A stretch of DNA of 64,000 nucleotides from an uncultured Clostridia bacterium (GCA_944392485.1 CALXWO010000005.1:35221-99220), one strand, 5' to 3'; positions 1-9,637 are shown, numbered from the stretch's first letter. The notes: generated by a model from the letters alone, not told the origin. Program-made: numbers and translations.

Positions 1-356
1 CATCCTAAAATTAAATTGTATTCTCTAAAACTACACAAAGCAAATGGTGTATAAGAACCTGCAATAAGCAAAAATATTGTGCAATGATCTAGTACTTGCA
101 TTACTTTTTTACCTCTTGTTTTGGGGCTAAGTCCATGGTATATACTTGACATTGTATATAAAATTATCATTGTTGTTCCATATATGCTACTGCTTACAAC
201 TGCATAAGCATCTCTATGTATTGCTGAAATAGTAACACAAAAAACTAATGCAATAATTCCTAGTACTGCACCGACTATATGTGATGTCATATTAAATATT
301 TCTTCACCTTTTGTATAAATAGGTAAAACTCTATCTTTTAATTTGGTCCTTTTCAT
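1..356 (-). CDS. Hemolysin III / PAQR-family membrane protein (3' end beyond window)
   Basis: The first 118 residues are visible; the C-terminus lies off the left edge. They show a short basic cytoplasmic start, then hydrophobic helices with the family signatures SSIYHGL and LDHCTIFLLIAGSYTPF, whose His and Asp residues belong to the putative metal site of the YqfA/hemolysin III (PAQR) family. The ATG at 356 follows an AAAAAAGGAGT ribosome-binding site. Proteins of this family are polytopic inner-membrane proteins of poorly defined role, and cytolysin activity should not be assumed from the name. The identification is firm at family level. Confidence 0.85.
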   Translation of the reverse strand, partial: MKRTKLKDRVLPIYTKGEEIFNMTSHIVGAVLGIIALVFCVTISAIHRDAYAVVSSSIYGTTMIILYTMSSIYHGLSPKTRGKKVMQVLDHCTIFLLIAGSYTPFALCSFREYNLILG

Positions 357-425
357 TTGAACTCCTTTTTTATCATATTTTTCGGACGTCTTTCTTGCCA
401 TCCCTACAATATTTGAAATTATTTT

Positions 426-450
426 GGGCGGATATAGAATCCGCCCCTAC
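426..450 (-). repeat. GTAGGGG palindromic repeat
   Basis: An imperfect palindrome reads GTAGGGGCGGAT on the minus strand and closes with ATCCGCCC. It lies between the hemolysin III gene and trhP and belongs to the GTAGGGG family seen at 11245, 21584, 21695, 36503, 50858, 52961, 58775 and 59392, always with the GTAGGGG end leading on the minus strand. The rest of the 357-492 gap shows nothing else. Confidence 0.6.
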
Positions 451-492
451 AACATGTACAATTAATTTTGTGAATTATAAATTAATATGTTT

Positions 493-1725
493 CTATTTTG
501 TTTTTTTCCTTCTTAAAATTATTCCTTCTTCTAATTTATATGGTATTTCCAATATTACTTTTTGTCCTTCCCTTCCCGGATTTACAAATTCAATTTCTTT
601 TTTTGTTTCTACATCCCACATTTTTTCTATCTCAAATACTTCAGGTTCTAATTTGTTTGGTATTAACACTTCTAATGTATCTGCTAATTGCAACCTATTT
701 CTAATTTCTATTGTATATATATTTTTTTCATTATTACAAATTATTTTGCCACCAAATTCATAGTCAGGGTTATATTGTTTTCCTTCATATTCTTGAAAAT
801 CTTTGTTGTTTTTATCATTAAAGTAAAATGTTGTTAAGCCTCTCGTTTTTGTTTTTTCCAATTCTTTTAAATATTTGCTATAATCATATGTATTTGGATT
901 TTTTATGTAATCGTCTATTGCATTTCTATATGCACTTATAACTGTTGCAAGATAATATTCTGTTTTTAACCTTCCTTCAATTTTTAAACTATCTATTCCC
1001 ATATCTATTATTTCAGGTAATTCTTTTATTAAACATAAATCTTTTGAAGAAAGTATATACGTACCATTTACATCTTCATTAACAGGCATTAAATTTCCAG
1101 GATTATTTTTTTCTTCTATATACATATTATATGCCCATCTGCAACTTTGTGCACAGTCTCCTAAATTTCCACATCTACCAGCTAAGAAATCACTCAAATG
1201 GCATCTTCCAGAATAACTGTAACATATTGCACCATGTACAAATATTTCTATTTCCATATCTGTATTTTCTTTTATTTCTTTTATTTCATTTTTGCATAAT
1301 TCTCTTGCTAAAATAATTCTTGTTGCACCATTTTTCTTCCAGAAATTACTTGTGTGGTAGCTTGTAACATTTGCTTGCGTACTAATGTGTATAGGAATTT
1401 CTGGAGCAATGTTTTTTACTAGTTCTACTATTCCACCATCAGATATTATAAGTGCATCAACATTTGCTTTCTTTAACTTTTTAACTTGCTCTTCTATTTC
1501 ATTATACATATTATCTCTTGCATAGATATTTAATGCTGCATATACTTTTTTGTTTATATTATGTGCATAGTTAATAGTTTTTATAAGTTCGTCATCATCA
1601 ACACTTACTCTAGAGCGTAATGAAAGCTTTGAAGTTCCCATATATACAGTATCTGCTCCATATTTAAATGCTGTTTTTGCTTTTTCAAACGATCCGGCAG
1701 GAGCTAATAGTTCTGGTTTTATCAT
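493..1725 (-). CDS. trhP: U32-family peptidase-like protein, probable tRNA hydroxylation protein TrhP
   Basis: The protein has 410 residues. It begins with the U32 signature PELLAPAGSFEKAKTAF and carries the cysteine cluster CGNLGDCAQSC near residues 185-195, typical of the Fe-S-containing U32 proteins. Characterised members of this subgroup (B. subtilis YrrN/YrrO, E. coli YegQ) hydroxylate U34 of tRNA using prephenate; older annotations call them collagenase-like peptidases. The gene overlaps the preceding RelA-like gene by 4 nt (ATGA), and the O-methyltransferase trmR starts the same run, which favours the tRNA role. Family assignment is certain; the tRNA function is inferred from context. 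Confidence 0.8.
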   Translation of the reverse strand: MIKPELLAPAGSFEKAKTAFKYGADTVYMGTSKLSLRSRVSVDDDELIKTINYAHNINKKVYAALNIYARDNMYNEIEEQVKKLKKANVDALIISDGGIVELVKNIAPEIPIHISTQANVTSYHTSNFWKKNGATRIILARELCKNEIKEIKENTDMEIEIFVHGAICYSYSGRCHLSDFLAGRCGNLGDCAQSCRWAYNMYIEEKNNPGNLMPVNEDVNGTYILSSKDLCLIKELPEIIDMGIDSLKIEGRLKTEYYLATVISAYRNAIDDYIKNPNTYDYSKYLKELEKTKTRGLTTFYFNDKNNKDFQEYEGKQYNPDYEFGGKIICNNEKNIYTIEIRNRLQLADTLEVLIPNKLEPEVFEIEKMWDVETKKEIEFVNPGREGQKVILEIPYKLEEGIILRRKKTK

Positions 1726-2957
1726 AAACTATGTCCTCCATTTTCGTCTTCTATTCTAGCTGCTCTTCCCCAAATATTTTCAATCTGAGCAAGCAATTCA
1801 TCTTCTAATGGCTCTGTTTCATCGAGTCTGGCTACTATCATAGCAATTTTTAGTCCACCCCATATTTCTTCTTTTTTGCTTTCATTGTAACTAGCAGAAG
1901 GTATATATTTTCTTAAAAAAGGAAATATTGAAGCAGTTAAAGTATCAAATTGACTAGACATTTTTCTGTCTTTATTTTCTTTCTTTTTATTTCGTCTTTC
2001 TACGATAGTATCTTTTAAGAATGGCCAGTTATCCATTAATGTGTCATAGAAATCTTGAAGCTTTAATCCAGATTTAGTACCTTCGAATTTCCAAGGTGAA
2101 TTTATTCCTCTTATTAGTTGACCATTTTTAAATTTATTTACTATCATTTTTTCATCACTAGATTTATATTTTGTGTGTGCTGCAGCTCCCCTTATTGCAT
2201 TTGCTTCAACTTCTGCAGTTTTAAATTGTATTTCAACAATTGGCAGAATAATTTCAGATTTTATTGTTCCCATATATTCTATCATTTCTTCAAAAGCTTC
2301 TAACATTAATTCTAATTCTCTAGAATCTCTTATTGTGTTTTTTAATTTTGGAAAAATAGACACCTCTTTTATATCTTCATCTTTATTAAATTTAGGATCA
2401 TTCTTTGAACGTTTTAGTTCTTTGGTTTTGCTATCTCTTACTATTTCCCTAATTTTACCTTCTAACTCATCCCTTGTTAATTCTGCTTTATTAATTGATA
2501 AATCACCCATACAATGATAAGCAATATAACCTGTAGGTCTTCTATACTTTTTATCTTTTAATATATCAAATATTAAATGGTTAAATAACATTATTTTTTC
2601 TTTTTCTTCTTCTGTTGGTGTAACAATTTCCATACCGAAAACATCATCAAGAATTTTTTTATCAGTATTAATTCTTGAACTAGAAAAATCTTTAATTCTA
2701 GCTTTTAATTTTACATCTCCTATTATCTCATAGGTTTTAGCTATTTCAAGACACATATTATAGTTCTCTGCAATTTCTAAAAAACCTTCGCCTAAGTCTG
2801 AAATAAAACTTCTATATCCATCTGCTATTTCACCTATTGTTGGTTTCATATTTTTAGTTTGCTCATCAAATTGTTTTCTTTGCCTTTCTTTGTTTTCTTT
2901 TATACCACTTACTTGTATAGCAAACTGTTCTATAAATTGTTTTCTTTTTTCATTCAT
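1722..2957 (-). CDS. RelA/SpoT nucleotidyltransferase-like domain protein
   Basis: The protein has 411 residues. The middle holds a divergent RelA/SpoT synthetase-like region: RIKDFSSSRINTDKK, then DDVFGMEIVT, then RPTGYIAYHCM, and finally VEIQFKT followed by AAAHTKYK. These match in order the substrate-loop, catalytic and Glu-containing motifs of (p)ppGpp synthetases. No HD hydrolase, TGS or ACT domain is present, so it resembles a small alarmone synthetase with extra N- and C-terminal segments. It sits between trmR (5 nt away) and trhP (4 nt overlap), so it is co-transcribed with tRNA U34 modification genes. Whether it makes an alarmone, modifies RNA or is inactive cannot be told from sequence. 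Confidence 0.65.
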   Translation of the reverse strand: MNEKRKQFIEQFAIQVSGIKENKERQRKQFDEQTKNMKPTIGEIADGYRSFISDLGEGFLEIAENYNMCLEIAKTYEIIGDVKLKARIKDFSSSRINTDKKILDDVFGMEIVTPTEEEKEKIMLFNHLIFDILKDKKYRRPTGYIAYHCMGDLSINKAELTRDELEGKIREIVRDSKTKELKRSKNDPKFNKDEDIKEVSIFPKLKNTIRDSRELELMLEAFEEMIEYMGTIKSEIILPIVEIQFKTAEVEANAIRGAAAHTKYKSSDEKMIVNKFKNGQLIRGINSPWKFEGTKSGLKLQDFYDTLMDNWPFLKDTIVERRNKKKENKDRKMSSQFDTLTASIFPFLRKYIPSASYNESKKEEIWGGLKIAMIVARLDETEPLEDELLAQIENIWGRAARIEDENGGHSL

Positions 2958-2962
2958 ATATC

Positions 2963-3547
2963 TTACTCAACTAGCAGTTTACTTACTGCTAATCCATCTC
3001 CTATCTCTAAAATTTTTGTTTCCAATTTTTTATCCTTTGTTACCATTTTTATATATTCTCTTAAGTGATTTACTGCTGTTCTTTGCTTATGTTTGTTATA
3101 GTCACTCATAACATAACCTTTATATAAAATATTATCAGCAAGTATTATACTACCTTTATGTGATAACCTAATAGCTTCTTGTAAAAATATGGGATATTTA
3201 CCTTTTGCTGCATCTATAAAAAATACATCATATTTTTTATTTATTGTAGGCAAAACTTCTACTGCATTTCCCTGTATAACATTTATATGTTGTTCTAGTC
3301 CTAGCTTTTTTATATTTTCTATTGCTTCATTTGCTCTATTTTCATCTAGTTCAATAGTATCAATATAAACATTATTGTCTAAAATGTTAGAAAAACAAAT
3401 TGATGAATACCCTGTTGCAGTTCCTAGTTCTAGTATTCTCTTAGGTTGTTCTTTAACTAATATATCTTTTATAACTTCTAAAGTATCATCCATTATAATT
3501 GGAATATGCTCTTCTAGTGCTTTTTGTTTTATTTCTTTAATACTCAT
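2963..3547 (-). CDS. trmR: O-methyltransferase, probable tRNA 5-hydroxyuridine methyltransferase TrmR
   Basis: The protein has 194 residues and is a class I SAM-dependent methyltransferase of the methyltransf_3 type. Motif I is ILELGTATGYSS, followed by the acidic ribose-binding stretch TIELDENRA, GNAVEVLP, and FIDAAKGKY with the metal-binding aspartate. B. subtilis YrrM (TrmR) is the closest functional model; it methylates ho5U34 to mo5U34 and is encoded next to the U32 genes. The trhP-like gene downstream supports the same pathway here. It is the first gene of a three-gene run, 47 nt after typA. Confidence 0.8.
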   Translation of the reverse strand: MSIKEIKQKALEEHIPIIMDDTLEVIKDILVKEQPKRILELGTATGYSSICFSNILDNNVYIDTIELDENRANEAIENIKKLGLEQHINVIQGNAVEVLPTINKKYDVFFIDAAKGKYPIFLQEAIRLSHKGSIILADNILYKGYVMSDYNKHKQRTAVNHLREYIKMVTKDKKLETKILEIGDGLAVSKLLVE

Positions 3548-3594
3548 TTATTCTCTCTTTTCTTTACAAGGCAGAATGTTTATTATTTTTTTAT

Positions 3595-5404
3595 TTACCT
3601 TCTTGCAGCTCTTTCTCTTTCCTTATTATTTAATATTTTCTTTCTTAATCTAATACTTTTTGGTGTTACTTCAACTAATTCGTCATCTTGTATAAATTCT
3701 ATTGCTTTTTCTAAGCTCATTTGAATTGGTGGAACAAGTCTTAGAGCATCATCAGATCCAGAAGCTCTAGTATTAGTTAAATGTTTTTCTTTGCAAACAT
3801 TTACTGCTAAATCTTCTCCTCTTGAGTTTAAACCAACTATCATTCCTTCATAAACTTCTGTTCCTGGTCCAATAAATAAATCGCCTTTATCTTGTGCATT
3901 ATATAATCCATATGTTATTGCTTTTCCAGCTTCAAATGCAACAATTGTTCCTCTAGTACGTGAAACCACATCACCTTTATAAGGCTCGTAGCAGTCAAAT
4001 ATATGATTCATTGTTCCTTCGCCTTTTGTATCTGTTAAAAATTCTGTCCTATAACCAATTAGTCCTCTTGCTGGTATCTTAAATTCTATTTTTGTGTGTC
4101 CATCTTCTGCTGGTTCCATATTTATCATTTCTGCTTTTCTTCTACCTAGTTTTTCTATTACATTTCCAATGCAATCGTCTGGAACATTTACCACTAATCT
4201 TTCAATAGGTTCACATTTTTCTCCGTTTATTTCTTTAAAAATAACTTTTGGACGTGATACTAAAAGCTCAAAGCCTTCTCTTCTCATTGTTTCTATCAAA
4301 ACTGATAAGTGCAATTCTCCGGCGTCCTGCTACCTCAAAAGAATCTGGAGAATCTGTTTCTTTTACTCTTAAAGATACATTTCTTTCTAATTCTTTAAAT
4401 AGCCTGTCTCTTATATGTCTTGAAGTTACAAACTCTCCTTCTCTTCCTGCAAATGGTCCATTATTTACAGAAAAAGTCATTGTAACAGTTGGCTCATCAA
4501 TATCAACAAAATCTATTTTTTCTGGATTATTAATATCGCAAATTGTTTCTCCAATATTTATATTTGTTATTCCAGAAATTTCAACTATATCTCCTGCTTT
4601 TGCTTCTTCAACTTCAACCTTTTTTAGCCCCATATATGTTGAAACTTTAACAACTTTTGCATTTTCTTGTTTATCTTTTTTGCATACAACAACAGGCATT
4701 CCTTCTTTTATAACTCCACGCTCTACTCTACCTACTGCAATTCTTCCAACATAATCGTCATAATCTATATTAGAAACAAGCATTTGCATTGGTCCATCTT
4801 CGTTACATTTTGGTGGTTCTATTGTATTTATAATAGTTTCAAAAACGCATTTCATATCTTTTGCTTCGTCATCTAAATTTATTTTTGCAACGCCTTGTTT
4901 TGCAGATGCATATATAACTGGAAAATCTAATTGATCATCATTTGCTCCAAGCTCAATAAATAGCTCTAATACATCATCTACAACTTTTAATGGTCTTGCA
5001 CCCGGTCTATCTATTTTATTTATAACAACTATAGGTTTTAAATTAAGTGCTAAAGATTTTTTTAGAACTTCTCTTGTTTGAGGCATTGCTCCTTCAAATG
5101 CATCAACAAGTAATAATACACCATCTACCATTTTTAAAACACGTTCAACTTCTCCACCAAAGTCAGCATGTCCCGGTGTATCTACTATATTTATTTTTAT
5201 ATCATTAAACATAACAGAAGTGTTTTTTGCAAGTATAGTAATTCCTCTTTCTTTTTCTAAATCGTTAGAATCCATTACTCTTTCTTGTACTTGCTCATTT
5301 TCTCTAAAAGTTCCGCTTTGTTTTAGTAAAGCATCCACTAAAGTTGTTTTTCCGTGGTCTACGTGTGCAATAATTGCTACATTTCTGATTTTTTCATTGC
5401 TCAT
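3595..5404 (-). CDS. typA: Ribosome-associated GTPase TypA/BipA (reading frame needs +1 shift)
   Basis: Translational GTPase of 602 residues once a +1 shift at 4321 is applied. The G-domain motifs AHVDHGKTTL, DTPGHADFG and NKIDRPGA are intact, and the C-terminal half carries the BipA-specific region. The first frame runs to residue 360 (DSPDSFEVAGR) and then meets CGG. Skipping the C gives GRGELHLSVLIETMRREGF, a conserved TypA block, while the unshifted frame gives unrelated residues and stops. Length and domains fit a functional TypA, which acts in 50S assembly and stress adaptation. See the frameshift site entry. Confidence 0.92.
4319..4321 (-). other. In-frame CGG, +1 frameshift site in typA
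   Basis: Codons read GGA CGC CGG AGA. Skipping the C at 4321 gives GGA CGC GGA GAA, the conserved GRGE of TypA. Confidence 0.85.
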
Positions 5405-5513
5405 TCTATAATCTCCTCTATCCGTATAAATATTAATATCAATTTACAACAACAATTAATTATACCTCAAAGGAACTGAATTTGTCAATCAATTCAGCGG
5501 TATTTACATAATG

Positions 5514-6110
5514 TTATAATTTTTCATCTCTTAATCTAACTATTTCATCCATTAATCCTTTTGTTAGTTTATCTAATATTTCTTTGTTGTTTATATCTTC
5601 TTTATGGCTAGCATAATTAATTGGTTTGCCTATATTTAACTTAATTTTTCTAAATAATTTAAAATCTCCTTGTACTCCTACAGGTATTATTGGAACTCCT
5701 GCTTTTATTGCAAGTTTTATTGCTCCATTTTTTGGTTTTACTCCTTTTGCAAGACCTTTTCTAGTTCCTTCTGGAAAAATCATTAATAATTCGTTGTTTT
5801 TTAATAGTTTTAAAGATATTTTCATGCTTTCTAATGATTTTTTTCCTTTTTTAACAGGATATATTCCAAAAACACTTGCAACCCATCTAACAAAACCATT
5901 TATATACAATTCTTCCTTTGCTAAAACATTAATCTTTCTATTTGCCATAGCAACAATAACAGCCGAATCTAGTGCATGAACATGGTTTGGGCAAATTATT
6001 GCAGAAGTGTCTTGTGGAATATTTTCTTTTCCAACAATTTTTGGCCTATATAAAATTATAGCTACAACTTTAAAAATAGCTTTTAATATCTTTCTAATTA
6101 TTTCTTTCAT
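5514..6110 (-). CDS. plsC: 1-acyl-sn-glycerol-3-phosphate acyltransferase
   Basis: The protein has 198 residues with one N-terminal hydrophobic segment. The acyltransferase block I NHVHALD (HX4D) and block III FPEGTRKG are both present, which identifies the PlsC family that adds the second acyl chain to lysophosphatidic acid at the membrane. Its start overlaps the end of cmk by 4 nt, a coupling common in Clostridia. Substrate specificity cannot be read from sequence. Confidence 0.88.
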   Translation of the reverse strand: MKEIIRKILKAIFKVVAIILYRPKIVGKENIPQDTSAIICPNHVHALDSAVIVAMANRKINVLAKEELYINGFVRWVASVFGIYPVKKGKKSLESMKISLKLLKNNELLMIFPEGTRKGLAKGVKPKNGAIKLAIKAGVPIIPVGVQGDFKLFRKIKLNIGKPINYASHKEDINNKEILDKLTKGLMDEIVRLRDEKL

Positions 6111-6781
6111 ATATTATCCTTTTTTTCTTTTATTATATTAATTATCTTTTCTACAACCTCATCAATACTCAAATTTGTTGTATCTACTATAGTACTACCT
6201 TCTGCTATTTTTAATGCACCTATTTCTTTTGCCTTATCGTTTTCATCTCTCTTTGTTATATTTTCTAATACTTCTTCATATGTCATATCTATATTTTTTT
6301 CCTTATTTTCTTTATATCTTCTTTTTGCTCTTTCTTCTAAAGACGCATCTAAATATATTTTTACATCTGCATTAGGAAAAACATATGTGCATATGTCTCT
6401 TCCTTCCATTATTACGTTTTTACCTTCTGCAAGTTTTCTTTGTAAATTTACCATTTCGTATCTTACTTCTTTTATAGAAGAAATAGGAGAAACAGTTTTT
6501 GTTACTTCTTTTGAACGAATTTCTTTTGTAACATCTTTTCCATTTAAATATATTATATCTCCCTCTGTTGTTGGATTTATATCTATTTTTATTTCTTTAG
6601 CTATTTTTATTAAAGCTTCTTTGTCATTTATATTAACATTTCGATTTATTGCCTCTAATGCTACACATCTGTATGTTGCTCCTGTATCAATATTTACTAA
6701 TCCTAGTTTATTTGCTACCTTTTTTGTTACAGTTCCTTTCCCGCTACCTGCTGGCCCATCAATTCCTACTATAAAACTCAT
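6107..6781 (-). CDS. cmk: Cytidylate kinase
   Basis: The protein has 224 residues. The P-loop GIDGPAGSGKGT is near the N-terminus, the CMP-binding region includes DTGATYRCVALEA, and GRDICTYVFPNADVKIYLDAS is the usual core of bacterial CMP/dCMP kinase. It phosphorylates CMP and dCMP for nucleotide supply. It is the first gene of the cmk-plsC pair, with a GGAGGAAAAAAT ribosome-binding region before the ATG at 6781. Confidence 0.93.
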   Translation of the reverse strand: MSFIVGIDGPAGSGKGTVTKKVANKLGLVNIDTGATYRCVALEAINRNVNINDKEALIKIAKEIKIDINPTTEGDIIYLNGKDVTKEIRSKEVTKTVSPISSIKEVRYEMVNLQRKLAEGKNVIMEGRDICTYVFPNADVKIYLDASLEERAKRRYKENKEKNIDMTYEEVLENITKRDENDKAKEIGALKIAEGSTIVDTTNLSIDEVVEKIINIIKEKKDNI

Positions 6782-6824
6782 ATTATTTTTTCCTCCAATA
6801 TTTTATATTATTTAATTAAATAGA

Positions 6825-6959
6825 AAATTGTAATTTGTTTTTGTGATGTGTGAGGTGCGAAGTGTGAGGTGTGCTTTTTAAGGCTAGGCTTCGTTAGGCT
6901 TACCCTAATTTCACACTTCCCACATCCCACTTCTCACTTCACATTCAAATTCCAATTTA
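6825..6959. repeat. MITE-like repeat, family A copy 1
   Basis: An element of about 135 bp bounded by AAATTGTAATTTG and its inverted form, with an internal imperfect inverted repeat (GTGAGGTGTG...CACACTTCCCACATCCCAC). A closely similar copy occupies 45720-45855. It fills the gap between cmk and the downstream P-loop gene and carries no ORF that I believe. Confidence 0.75.
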
Positions 6960-6960
6960 T

Positions 6961-7824
6961 TTATTCCTTCTCTTCAGGTACATAAATTCCTTTTGCAACT
7001 ATATCTATTGCTTCTATATTCATTGCAGTTAAATTTTCTATTTCTTTTTTGCATTTCTTTTTAAAATTTCTAAGTTCATCTAAAACATTATACCCATAAA
7101 CCATTGTAACTTCCATATAAATAGAAATTCCTTCGTTATCTCCAACCTTTTCTATTCTTACTTTATTTATTCTGTGTATAGATTCAGTTTTTTTGGCAAG
7201 ATAATCTAATATTTGTCTAAACACTGTATCAGATATTTTAAATTTACCCAAATAACTAAATGTTGGCCTTATTATAGATTTTTCTGATATATAGGGTTTA
7301 GAATCTTTACCTTTTGATTTAAATATTTGCAGAGGATCCAATATAAAACCTGAAAAATCTTTTTTTATTTCGAATGTAGGTACTGGTATTACATGCTTTC
7401 CTTGTGTTTGTCTAATTCTTTTTGCTTCTTGCATTTCTTCTTCTGTTGCAACATCTGTTATATATATTGTTTCTGTAAGTTCTGGTAATCCTAAGTTTTC
7501 TCTTATTTTAGTTATCATATTATCAGACGTACCAAGTATTAATATACTTTCTGGTCTATATTTTCTAAAGGCTTTTTTTATTTCTTCTGCCTCTTCTGGT
7601 TTATTAAATAAAGCTTTTCTAACGGTTTCTATTTTTGTTGCTGCCTTTTTTGCTGATACTCCAGCAACTACTTCATTTTCTCTTATTAAAAGCCCATCGT
7701 CTATTATATACTTAATTCCTCTTTCACTCGCAACCATCTGTGCTCTATAACTTTTCCCTGTACCTGATGGTCCTACAAAAGCATAAGTTTTTATTTTACT
7801 TTCTATAAATTTATCTATAATCAT
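6961..7824 (-). CDS. P-loop NTPase with C-terminal Asp23/Gls24-like domain
   Basis: The protein has 287 residues. An N-terminal Walker A motif GPSGTGKS (residues about 18-25) starts a small P-loop domain; a stretch around ILILGTSDNMI may carry the Walker B strand. From about residue 190 the sequence (IISEKSIIRPTF, then VRIEKVGDNEG, YMEVTMVYGYNV, IDIVAKGIYV) follows the beta-alpha-beta pattern of Asp23/Gls24 (YloU-like) envelope proteins. The gene stands alone between a repeat and a terminator. I do not know its role; the fusion suggests nucleotide-dependent control of an envelope-stress protein. The Asp23-like call is moderate. Confidence 0.6.
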   Translation of the reverse strand: MIIDKFIESKIKTYAFVGPSGTGKSYRAQMVASERGIKYIIDDGLLIRENEVVAGVSAKKAATKIETVRKALFNKPEEAEEIKKAFRKYRPESILILGTSDNMITKIRENLGLPELTETIYITDVATEEEMQEAKRIRQTQGKHVIPVPTFEIKKDFSGFILDPLQIFKSKGKDSKPYISEKSIIRPTFSYLGKFKISDTVFRQILDYLAKKTESIHRINKVRIEKVGDNEGISIYMEVTMVYGYNVLDELRNFKKKCKKEIENLTAMNIEAIDIVAKGIYVPEEKE

Positions 7825-7913
7825 ATTGGTTCACTCCATGAAAATTATACCATTTAAACTGTATTTTGTCACTATTTAATATATAAATTAATATCTTGAT
7901 AAATTTGCAAAAT

Positions 7914-7950
7914 AAAAAAGCATCCATAAATACTGTATGAATGCTTTTTT
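7914..7950 (-). terminator. Rho-independent terminator after the lectin-fold prepilin gene
   Basis: Minus strand shows AAAAAAGCATTCATAC...GTATTTATGGATGC followed by TTTTTT, directly after the stop of the gene at 7955. Confidence 0.75.
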
Positions 7951-7954
7951 ATTG

Positions 7955-9637
7955 TTATAATACATATAATATTGGTCTGTATCCTGAATATGAATCTGTA
8001 TTTGTTGATGAGTTTAAACTATACATGTTACCAGATAAACCAGTAGCCACTGAATTGCTACTAGAGCCTCTTGAAATATTTTTTGTTCCTTCTGTTTGCA
8101 TTGTCCATTCTCTTGCATTTCCATTTAAATCATATATGTTATTTGCTTTATAGCTTTCAGAGCTTCCAGATATTGTTGGATATCTAGTTGTTGTGGCGTT
8201 TGGTTTAAAATATCCACCATTTTTATCAGATAAATATATCTGTGTTTCAGTTTTTTCATTTGTACTTAATAGCCAATTACATACAGCGTCCCAAGCCGCT
8301 CCACTTGGTAATGCTGATTTTACTCCATATAAGTTACTATCCTTGTACATGTTTTCACAATTTGCTTTTGCATCTTCAAACGATATATTTGTTTTTACAG
8401 ATTGACCTTTTTTAATTGTTCCATTTGTTCCTGCTTCATATCTTGCAATATAAAATCCTCCATATTTTAATACATTTTCTGTTTCTATTGCAGTGTCACT
8501 ATAATCAGAGTCGTTTGATAACGTAAATATTAGGATTTCTATATTAGTTTCTATATTAGCTTCTGGATGTTCTTTTATATATGTTTCTTTCAAATACTCA
8601 TAAAATTTTTCTTCTGATGTAATGCCTTGTTTATTCATTAATATCATCATAATTTTAGCCGTTACAGGTTTTGTTGTAGTTTTGTAACAATTTGTTATAT
8701 ACTCCATTTTTGTTTCTTTTGTTCCATCTTCATATGTTATTATAATTTCATAAATTGTATTATCATTTATATCTATAGTTTTTTCAAAATATGAAGAATT
8801 AACATTAAAGGTTTCATCATATCCATTTAAATCTAAAATCCTAATATTTTCTACTGTTTTATTTGAATCTATTTTTATATTTAACTTATTGTTTATTTTT
8901 ACTGGTACCCATACAAATTGATTACCATTATTTCCTGTAGCATTATTTTCATCTGCTTGACTGTCGCTAATTACTACTCCTGTATCTTTTGTTCCTGTTA
9001 CATAATAAAACCCTTTTGGTATTGGAACACCCTCTTCTGTTAGTGACTTAATATTTTCTCCTACTGTAAGTGTTGGAGTTTCTGCTGTTTGCGATATTAT
9101 AACTTCATTTATATCTTCTAGTGAAAATGAATTAAGCTTTATATTTTCTTCCGTTTGTTCAAGCTCAAATTTTATATTTATATCATTTCCTTTATATTTG
9201 CAAGGTGCTGTAAAAGTAATTGTACCATCTTCATTAACTTTAGCCAGTCCGTTTGAAAGCATTTTTTCATAGTCTAAACATTCTATATCTCTCTCCCCAT
9301 CATTAATATTTGTTTTTATATTATTATCTACTTCAAAATTATTTTCCAATTCTTTCAAAATATTTTCAAATAAATAATAAATGCCTTCTGAATCGTTAGC
9401 ATCTATAGTGAATTTTTCAGGATTTGATAAAACATTTGCATTCATTGTAGCTATAATTACATTTAATTCTTCTTCCATCATAGCTTTTTCTGTTTTTCTA
9501 CTTGCCTCATTTGCAGTTTTAAACAATCCTCCATTTAATGCTACATTTACTGTTACTCCTACTAATATTATCATTACTATTACGGTAATTATTAACGCTA
9601 TTAGTGTAATACCTGTGCTTTTATTTATTTTTTTCAT
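7955..9637 (-). CDS. Prepilin-like protein with C-terminal FGE-sulfatase/C-type-lectin fold
   Basis: The protein has 560 residues. A short basic leader (MKKINKSTG) precedes the hydrophobic helix ITLIALIITVIVMIILVGV, the class III-type prepilin N-terminus that a type IV prepilin peptidase would cut after the Gly; the gene at 41634 encodes such a peptidase. The middle is extracellular and beta-rich. The last 180 residues contain GGFYIARYEAG, LPSGAAWDAVCNWLL, IYDLNGNAREWTMQT, ISRGSS and SGYRPILYVL, the outline of the formylglycine-generating-enzyme/CLec fold. The catalytic cysteines of true FGE are not evident, so it is more likely a binding or adhesin module. No reverse transcriptase or template repeat of a diversity-generating system is visible nearby. 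Confidence 0.75.
   Translation of the reverse strand: MKKINKSTGITLIALIITVIVMIILVGVTVNVALNGGLFKTANEASRKTEKAMMEEELNVIIATMNANVLSNPEKFTIDANDSEGIYYLFENILKELENNFEVDNNIKTNINDGERDIECLDYEKMLSNGLAKVNEDGTITFTAPCKYKGNDINIKFELEQTEENIKLNSFSLEDINEVIISQTAETPTLTVGENIKSLTEEGVPIPKGFYYVTGTKDTGVVISDSQADENNATGNNGNQFVWVPVKINNKLNIKIDSNKTVENIRILDLNGYDETFNVNSSYFEKTIDINDNTIYEIIITYEDGTKETKMEYITNCYKTTTKPVTAKIMMILMNKQGITSEEKFYEYLKETYIKEHPEANIETNIEILIFTLSNDSDYSDTAIETENVLKYGGFYIARYEAGTNGTIKKGQSVKTNISFEDAKANCENMYKDSNLYGVKSALPSGAAWDAVCNWLLSTNEKTETQIYLSDKNGGYFKPNATTTRYPTISGSSESYKANNIYDLNGNAREWTMQTEGTKNISRGSSSNSVATGLSGNMYSLNSSTNTDSYSGYRPILYVL

Noticed and set aside
7955..9637. Diversity-generating retroelement target
   Set aside because: No reverse transcriptase, template repeat or IMH-like signal is visible in the window.
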